Source: Methylacidimicrobium fagopyrum (GTDB taxonomy: Bacteria > Verrucomicrobiota > Verrucomicrobiia > Limisphaerales > UBA11358). From it: a stretch of 45,106 bases of DNA. The notes beneath the pieces are model-generated. The model saw nothing but the letters and a program-made list of their open reading frames with translations, did not search any database and was not told the DNA's origin. Location of the stretch: contig JAMFSJ010000070.1 of the NCBI GenBank assembly GCA_026225255.1, positions 1 through 45,106 of the forward strand. The letters run 5' to 3'. Position numbers and translations under genes: made by a program. The stretch's first letter is position 1; each line of letters begins with the position of its first letter. This document shows positions 40,128-45,106 of the stretch, piece after piece.

Positions 40128-41504
40128 TCAATTCCCCAAATACTCGCGCGGATCAACGATCTTGCCGGCGATCGCGCTGGCGGCCACCGTGGCGGGCGAA
40201 GCGAGAAACACTTTGGATTCCTTATCGCCCATGCGGCCGGGGAAATTGCGGTTCGTTGCGCTGATGCAGTTGATGCCGGATTTATTGATGCGGCCGAAAG
40301 TGTCGACCGGTCCGCCGAGACACGCAGAACAGCCGGCGTTTTCCGTCATCTGCACGCCAGCGCCGACGAGAATTTGCCAAACCGTTTCGTTGCCCCAATA
40401 CGTCGTCTGCAAATCGCGGACGATCTCCGGCGTCGCGGGCACGCCGAACGTATCAATGGTGACTTTCTTGCCGCGCAAAATCTGGGCGAATTCCACGAAG
40501 TCGCTCGTCTTGCCGCCAGTGCAGGAACCGACGTAGGCGCGATCCAATTTGATGTGGCCCATTTCCTTCGCTTTTTTGCGTTGGCCTGGATCCGGATGAC
40601 ACGCGACCGTCGGTTCAAGTTGGCTCAAATCCACGACGAGGCCGTAAACGAATTTTTCATCCTGATCGCGCGCGACCGGTTCGTAATTCGCCTTCGTGCC
40701 GTTCAATTTCGTGCGTGCGTCCACATATTCCTGGGTGCGCGAATCAAATTCAAAAATACCATTCTTGCCGCCCGCTTCGATGGCCATGTTCGCGATTGTC
40801 ATGCGATCATCCATGGAAAGGCTTTTCACACCTTCGCCATCGAACTGCAGCGCGCGATAAGTGGCGCCGTCGAAACCGATTTCGCCGATGCAATGGAGGA
40901 TAACGTCCTTCGCCATCACGCCCGGCTGCAATTTGCCTTCGAGGCGGAAGTGCATCGTTTCCGGAACCTTGATGAGCAATTTGCCCGTGCCCATGACGAA
41001 ACCCGCGTCGGTGTTGCCGATGCCGGTGGCGAACTGATTGAACGCGCCGGCCATGCAAGTGTGCGAATCCGTGCCGAACAAGACTTCGCCCGGACGCGTG
41101 TGACCTTTTTGCGGCAACGCCGTGTGGCAAACGCCGGCGTAACGCGAACCGTATTGCCGGTTCAACATGCCTTTCGACGCGTCGAATTGCCAGTGACCGT
41201 TCGGGTCGTCAATCACGTCGTAGAAATACGGCAAGCCTTGTTCCTTAACGAAATCGCGGAGGATGTCCACGTTGCGGTTGGATTTGGAATCGGCGGTGAA
41301 AATATAATGGTCGGGAATGATGACGATTTTATTCTTATCCCAAACCTTCGCGGTCTTGCCGAACTCGCGTTTGAATACGCCGATGGTGCCTGGGCCGCAA
41401 ACGTCGTGCGTCATCAAGACGTCCGCGCTGACCCAGATATTGTCGCCGGCCTGGACACTCGCCTTGCCGGAAGCACGCGCGAGCAATTTTTCAGTCAAAG
41501 TCAT
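40128..41504 (-). CDS. leuC: 3-isopropylmalate dehydratase large subunit
   Basis: A 458-residue aconitase-superfamily protein of leucine biosynthesis. Iron-sulfur cluster cysteines appear as GSCTGGKTSDF and NAGCSACLGG; the substrate and cofactor blocks GTDSHTCMAGAFNQFATGIGNTD and NFPGRMGDKESKVFLASPATVAASAI are complete. The short length and segmented order match the LeuC/HacA-type of Thermus and archaea-like branches rather than E. coli LeuC. No leuD is adjacent in the window, so the small subunit must be coded elsewhere. The homoaconitase function cannot be excluded by sequence alone. Confidence 0.9.
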   Translation of the reverse strand: MTLTEKLLARASGKASVQAGDNIWVSADVLMTHDVCGPGTIGVFKREFGKTAKVWDKNKIVIIPDHYIFTADSKSNRNVDILRDFVKEQGLPYFYDVIDDPNGHWQFDASKGMLNRQYGSRYAGVCHTALPQKGHTRPGEVLFGTDSHTCMAGAFNQFATGIGNTDAGFVMGTGKLLIKVPETMHFRLEGKLQPGVMAKDVILHCIGEIGFDGATYRALQFDGEGVKSLSMDDRMTIANMAIEAGGKNGIFEFDSRTQEYVDARTKLNGTKANYEPVARDQDEKFVYGLVVDLSQLEPTVACHPDPGQRKKAKEMGHIKLDRAYVGSCTGGKTSDFVEFAQILRGKKVTIDTFGVPATPEIVRDLQTTYWGNETVWQILVGAGVQMTENAGCSACLGGPVDTFGRINKSGINCISATNRNFPGRMGDKESKVFLASPATVAASAIAGKIVDPREYLGN

Positions 41505-41581
41505 AGTCTAGAAACCATAGCTGAATTATCGACTGAATTCAACTGTGCAAACTGGTTGTTTGAAAATATCTTAAAAAAACC

Positions 41582-41776
41582 TCAGGTCGCAAAATCAAAA
41601 TCCGAGCAGCTCATGAAATAATGGCAACGCGGACAACGCAGCTTGCATTTCTCATTGATCAACTCATGCCCGCATTGCAGACAATACCGCCAATGCTCGC
41701 CGGCGATGTCTTTGCCATTTGAAATCGCACAAGCATCCGTTTTAACTTCAATCTCAATTTTTTGCTGATTTGCCAT
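41582..41776 (-). CDS. Zinc-ribbon small protein adjacent to mutL
   Basis: A 64-residue protein with two CxxC-type knuckles (CLQCGHE and CPRCHYF), a likely zinc ribbon. It starts with an ATG directly after the mutL stop codon (no spacer), so the two are co-transcribed. Its N-terminal half is hydrophilic with one further Cys in KTDACAIS. No family is recognised. Zinc ribbons of this size often bind nucleic acid or protein partners, so a link to MutL is possible but not shown. Confidence 0.7.
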   Translation of the reverse strand: MANQQKIEIEVKTDACAISNGKDIAGEHWRYCLQCGHELINEKCKLRCPRCHYFMSCSDFDFAT

Positions 41777-43768
41777 TTATTGCGTCCGCCCAAACTTCTT
41801 CTCCAGCTCACGATAATTCATTTCAATCAACGTCGGGCGACCGTGCGGGCAGGTGTAAGGCATGGCGCAGCGGCGCAAATCTTCAACCAGATTTTCCAGT
41901 TCGGCGCCACGGAGCGGGTCGTTGGCTTTGACCGCGTGACGGCAAACGGTTTTGGCGACGGTGTGTTCGCCGAGGCGCGCTAGATTTACTTCGCGGCCGG
42001 CGGCGCGTAATTCATCCACGAGATCAAACACGAAACGGCGCGGATCGGACGCTTTGACAAAGGGCGGCAGTGCATCCAGCAGAAAGGTGCGTTCACCAAA
42101 TTCGCTCAAGCCGACGCCGAGACGCGTGAGCGCGGCGAGTTGTTCGCGCAAAAATTGGGCGTCGCGCGGCGGCAGTTCAATCGTTTCTGGTAGCAATAAT
42201 TTCTGCGACGGTGTCAATCCATTCTGCTCGAGGCGCGTCAACATTTGTTCGAACAAAATCCTTTCGTGCGCGGCATGTTGATCGAGCAAGACGAGTCCGC
42301 GATCCGATTCTAGCAACACATAAAGTTTGCCGACGACCCCGACGAGACGCAGCGGGACGTTCAGTAGCGGCGTGACGCCGGGCGGCAGCGAAGGATTGCC
42401 GATTGCCGATTGCCGATTGCTGATTGGGGATTCTGGCGCTGGGGTCGGGGTTTCAATTTTTACGGGCAACGCGGGCGCGAAGCCCATTTTCAAAGGCGTT
42501 TGCGTGGCGGGCAACTGTTTTAATTGCTCTGGGAAATTTGGCAACGCGGCCGTTTCGACCGGCGGATTCGCCGGAATGATTTCCGGCTGCTTCAATTGCG
42601 GACTTGGTGTTCTCTGGGCCTCGTTGTGAAAATTTTTCACCGGCTCCGCATGAAACGCCAACAACGCATCGTGCACCGCTTGGGCAACGAATTTGCGGAT
42701 CTCATATTCGCGATGAAATTTTACCTCGCGTTTGGCGGGATGAATATTTACGTCCACGGCGGCGGGATCAATCTCCAGAAACAGGCAGCACACCGGATAA
42801 CGGCCTTTCATCAGCGACGTATGATAGCCTTCGATGAGCGCGTAATTGATACCGCGATTTTCTACGGGGCGTCGATTCACGAACACAAATTGGCCATCGC
42901 GCGTCGCCCGCGAAACGCCGGGCGAACCGATCAAGCCCCAGACGCGGATTTGCGATTTGTGATGTGTGATTTCGGCAACCGCAGGCTTTTCTGGCAACGC
43001 GGTTTCGAAAATATCCGTTTCTTCGGGCGGCGTTTCGTGGCCGTCCTCGGCGAGCGTGACACTGAAATTGACGGGTAATAATTTTTCATCGCCGAGCAAG
43101 GCGCGCAGACGTTCGCGCAAGGCTTCGGTGCGACTGGAAATCGCGCGCTCGCTTTTGACGGCCGGCAGTTGCCAGACATTGCGTCCGTCTTTTATGAACG
43201 TGAACGCGACTTCGGGAAACGCCAACGCGGCGAGCGTGAGATAATGTTGGATGTGCGCCGCCTCGGTTTCTTCGGTGCGCAGAAATTTCCGGCGCGCCGG
43301 TAAATTAAAAAAAAGTTGCCGCACTTCGATGCTCGTGCCGGGCGCGCTGCCGGCGGCTTTGACTTCCGCAATCGTGCCGCCATTGATTATAATTTGCGTG
43401 CCCTCGGGCGAAGCCTCGTCCCGTTCGCGCGTTGTCAAAATAAACCGGCTGACACTCGCGATACTCGGCACGGCTTCCCCGCGAAAACCCATTGTGGAAA
43501 TGGACGCGAGATCTTCCGCTTTTTGAATTTTGCTCGTGGCGTGACGTTCGAGTGAGAGCAATGCGTCGTCGCGACTCATGCCAAAACCGTCATCCGTGAT
43601 GCGGATCAAACTGCGTCCGCCCGCGCCAATTTCGATGGTGATTTTTTTGGCGTCGGCGTCGAGCGAATTTTCCACCAGCTCTTTCACGACGCTGGCAGGA
43701 CGCTCAACCACTTCGCCGGCGGCGATCTGATTGGCAACTTGTTCGGACAGCAGACGGATGCGATTCAC
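41777..43768 (-). CDS. mutL: DNA mismatch repair protein MutL
   Basis: A 663-residue protein. The GHKL ATPase is complete: VVERPASVVKELVENSLDADAK, RITDDGFGM, ATSKI and GFRGEAVPSIASVS. The transducer follows, then a disordered linker and the C-terminal dimerisation domain (LLDQHAAHERILFEQ, CRHAVKANDPLR). DQHAAHERILFEQ lacks the full DQHA(X)2E(X)4E endonuclease geometry in part and the zinc-binding CPHGRPT end is present, so nicking activity should be judged with care. The two 7-bp repeat inserts read as ITHHKSQIR within the transducer (42946-42973) and SPISNRQSAIGNP in the linker (42394-42435). Confidence 0.95.
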   Translation of the reverse strand: MNRIRLLSEQVANQIAAGEVVERPASVVKELVENSLDADAKKITIEIGAGGRSLIRITDDGFGMSRDDALLSLERHATSKIQKAEDLASISTMGFRGEAVPSIASVSRFILTTRERDEASPEGTQIIINGGTIAEVKAAGSAPGTSIEVRQLFFNLPARRKFLRTEETEAAHIQHYLTLAALAFPEVAFTFIKDGRNVWQLPAVKSERAISSRTEALRERLRALLGDEKLLPVNFSVTLAEDGHETPPEETDIFETALPEKPAVAEITHHKSQIRVWGLIGSPGVSRATRDGQFVFVNRRPVENRGINYALIEGYHTSLMKGRYPVCCLFLEIDPAAVDVNIHPAKREVKFHREYEIRKFVAQAVHDALLAFHAEPVKNFHNEAQRTPSPQLKQPEIIPANPPVETAALPNFPEQLKQLPATQTPLKMGFAPALPVKIETPTPAPESPISNRQSAIGNPSLPPGVTPLLNVPLRLVGVVGKLYVLLESDRGLVLLDQHAAHERILFEQMLTRLEQNGLTPSQKLLLPETIELPPRDAQFLREQLAALTRLGVGLSEFGERTFLLDALPPFVKASDPRRFVFDLVDELRAAGREVNLARLGEHTVAKTVCRHAVKANDPLRGAELENLVEDLRRCAMPYTCPHGRPTLIEMNYRELEKKFGRTQ
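42394..42435. repeat. Heptad repeat (GATTGCC) in the MutL linker
   Basis: GATTGCC three times, then GATTGCT, GATTGGG, GATTCTG: six consecutive 7-mers. The coding strand gives SNRQSAIGN in the linker before the dimerisation domain. Confidence 0.9.
42946..42973. repeat. Heptad repeat (GATTTG class) in the MutL transducer
   Basis: GGATTTG, CGATTTG, TGATGTG, TGATTTC in sequence. The coding strand reads EITHHKSQIR before VWGLIGSPG. Confidence 0.75.
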
Positions 43769-43780
43769 GGCGGCAATTTT

Positions 43781-43808
43781 GAATGCCGGCTGCCGAATGT
43801 CGAATTGA
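43781..43808. repeat. Heptad repeat (GAATGTC class) upstream of mutL
   Basis: GAATGCC, GGCTGCC, GAATGTC, GAATTGA fill most of the 60-bp space between the histidine kinase stop and the mutL start. Confidence 0.75.
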
Positions 43809-43828
43809 ATTTTGCCGCGCCGCGGGAA

Positions 43829-44923
43829 TTATTTCGCCAGCGGCAGCGAGAAACAAAAGATCGCGCCGCGACCCGGTTCGCTGTGCGCCCAGATTTTTCC
43901 GCCGTGATCTTCGATGATTTTTTTACAGATGGAAAGGCCGAGACCCGTGCCATGCGCTTTGCCGTGGGTGGCAAAGGGTTGAAACAATTTGTCCGCAATC
44001 GCCGGCGCGATGCCGGGGCCGGTGTCTTCGATCTCGGTCACGATTTCATTTTCGTCGAATTGAAAACGCAGGAAAATTTTTCCGCCCGATCGCATCATGT
44101 CCGTAGCGTTATTGACGAGGTTGAAAAAAACGCGGTTTAATCGGCGCGCATCAAACAACACGGCGACGGGCGGTGGATAATTTTGCAGTTCAACCTGCGC
44201 TGATTTGAGCTCCGCTTCCGCATTCAAATCTGTCACAAGTTCTAAAATGAAGGCGCAATAATCGGTCGGCCTCAGCTCGGCGCTCTTGGCCGTGCCTTGC
44301 GTAAAAATCAAAATATCGCTGACCATGTCGTTGATCCGCACGACTTGTTTGCGGATGCGTTTCTGGGCCTTGGCGCGGGTATCGGGATTAAATTCGCCCA
44401 TGCTGAACATCTCGGATGACAGGCTGATGATGCTCAACGGATTTTTCAAATCATGCACGATGCCCTGCGCAAAACGCCCGATGAGCGCCAAATTTTCGGC
44501 CTGCACCAACTCGCGGACGTGATGCTGATTAAAATCGCGGAGCCGGCGGCTGATCTGTTGTAATAAGGCAAACGCCAGACTGGGCGAATGCTCGATGAAG
44601 GAAAGTAATTCGCCGCGCGGCAGAAAATAAACCTCGGTTGCCTGCGCCGCCGTGACCGTAGCCGAACGCGGACGATGTTCGATAATGGCCATTTCGCCGA
44701 AGATTTCGCCATCGCCCAACCGCGAGAATACCCGACCGCCACCCGCGCCGGCGGAAATTTCCACCAACCCATCTTTGACAAAATAAACGCCGTCGCCGGG
44801 AGCCCCTTCGCGAAAAATTTCCTGACCCGTGGAGAAGCTCCGCTCCTGAACAATCAGTCGTAGCGTCTGAAGTTCGGAGCGGTTCAAATGGCGGAACAGC
44901 GAAATTGCCTCCAGCGTGATCAC
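43829..44923 (-). CDS. Cyclic-nucleotide-binding-domain sensor histidine kinase
   Basis: A 364-residue soluble hybrid sensor. Residues 1-130 form a cNMP-binding (CRP-like) domain: LFRHLNRSELQTLRLIV, GDGEIFGEMAIIEHRPRSATVTA with the phosphate-binding cassette Glu/Arg. A HisKA helix follows, with the phospho-acceptor His in GIVHDLKNPLS. The HATPase has N-box NLVNNATDMM, G1 DTGPGIAP and G2 GTGLGLSICKKII. It has no transmembrane segment, so it senses cytosolic cNMP or another ligand. No response regulator is next to it in the window. It lies upstream of mutL on the same strand with a heptad-filled 60-bp spacer. Confidence 0.9.
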   Translation of the reverse strand: MITLEAISLFRHLNRSELQTLRLIVQERSFSTGQEIFREGAPGDGVYFVKDGLVEISAGAGGGRVFSRLGDGEIFGEMAIIEHRPRSATVTAAQATEVYFLPRGELLSFIEHSPSLAFALLQQISRRLRDFNQHHVRELVQAENLALIGRFAQGIVHDLKNPLSIISLSSEMFSMGEFNPDTRAKAQKRIRKQVVRINDMVSDILIFTQGTAKSAELRPTDYCAFILELVTDLNAEAELKSAQVELQNYPPPVAVLFDARRLNRVFFNLVNNATDMMRSGGKIFLRFQFDENEIVTEIEDTGPGIAPAIADKLFQPFATHGKAHGTGLGLSICKKIIEDHGGKIWAHSEPGRGAIFCFSLPLAK

Positions 44924-45022
44924 GTGCCAACTTTAAGGAAAAAGTCGATGGATTAAAAGCAAGAAATCGCGAATTTGCGGGCAAATTTGCAATCAAAACG
45001 CCTGATTTTACCATAAGTTTAT

Positions 45023-45046
45023 TGACAAAGCGTTGCCTAATTGTCA
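45023..45046. promoter_or_regulatory. Possible inverted repeat with a TTGACA element near the right edge
   Basis: TGACAA (45023-45028) and TTGTCA (45041-45046) form an inverted repeat that overlaps TTGACA (45022-45027). It could be a promoter/operator for a gene beyond the window or for the histidine kinase; no -10 is convincing. The stretch 44924-45106 holds no gene. Confidence 0.3.
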
Positions 45047-45106
45047 CACTGGCTGTATTCGGGTAGCAGCACGTTTCTTCAGCGGGGTTCCCCACCCCCA
45101 CCTCCT

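Noticed and set aside
40374..41621. 415-codon open frame antisense to leuC
   Set aside because: The opposite strand encodes a complete LeuC with all iron-sulfur motifs; the antisense product has no recognisable domain.
1..45106. tRNA, rRNA, CRISPR, prophage or insertion sequence
   Set aside because: No conserved T-loop motif, rRNA core, spaced direct repeats, integrase or transposase was found on either strand.

Overview
The window looks like chromosomal sequence from a Gram-negative member of the Verrucomicrobiota, most likely the Pedosphaera/Limisphaerales side. This is an inference. It rests on the single-gene prepilin-like protein with a DUF1559-type tail (38125-38856), a DUF5069 protein, an MlaEFD lipid-transport operon (so an outer membrane), moderate-to-high GC, scarce Shine-Dalgarno sequences, and many short 7-bp-periodic repeats. 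No rRNA, tRNA, CRISPR array, transposase or phage gene was seen.

Layout. 1-731: the 3' end of an ORF whose N-terminal part matches the C-terminus of a methylmalonyl-CoA mutase family protein and whose C-terminal part matches a sugar phosphate isomerase; this is a likely chimeric joint. 855-5334 (minus): LOG-family nucleotide hydrolase, Tag glycosylase, ribosomal protein S1, and a secreted cysteine-peptidase-like protein. 5491-7975 (plus): a translationally coupled mlaE-mlaF-mlaD-type operon. 8040-11108 (minus): aminopeptidase P and RF3. 11179-19783: a surface-polysaccharide cluster with three GT4, one GT9-like and one GT2 glycosyltransferase, two methyltransferases and a flippase; it is followed by APS kinase (cysC) overlapping NAD synthetase (nadE). 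22240-23989: an Rrf2 regulator, an SDR oxidoreductase and a DUF5069 protein, with two matching operator-like palindromes. 24038-26257: a GNAT-like protein and an ArsR/AHSA1 pair with a near-consensus promoter. 26345-30806: smpB, rpoZ, an unannotated 57-residue membrane protein, a SurA/PpiC-like chaperone, pdxA and trpC. 30810-35274: a SUKH/SMI1-like gene, prfB with its programmed +1 frameshift, a small DUF2007-like protein, a DUF2851 protein and infC. 35406-38856: a DUF2127 membrane protein, glycyl-tRNA synthetase and the prepilin-like protein. 38919-44923 (minus): tadA, a NUDIX hydrolase, leuC, a zinc-ribbon protein abutting mutL, and a cNMP-domain histidine kinase.

Most genes are housekeeping genes for translation, amino acid, cofactor and envelope functions, arranged in short operons separated by clear hairpin terminators. 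The most unusual signal is a set of at least ten loci carrying tandem 7-bp repeats. Each locus has its own heptad (for example GGTTGCC, GATTGCC, GATGCTG, GAGTGAC, CGAATGT). Five of them lie inside conserved genes (nadE, trpC twice, mutL twice), where they encode extra residues in linkers and loops. The rest lie in spacers or leaders. They behave like a dispersed, locally expanding heptad element tolerated in conserved proteins. The second notable system is the Rrf2-SDR-DUF5069 unit with its paired operators and an apparently near-leaderless regulator mRNA.
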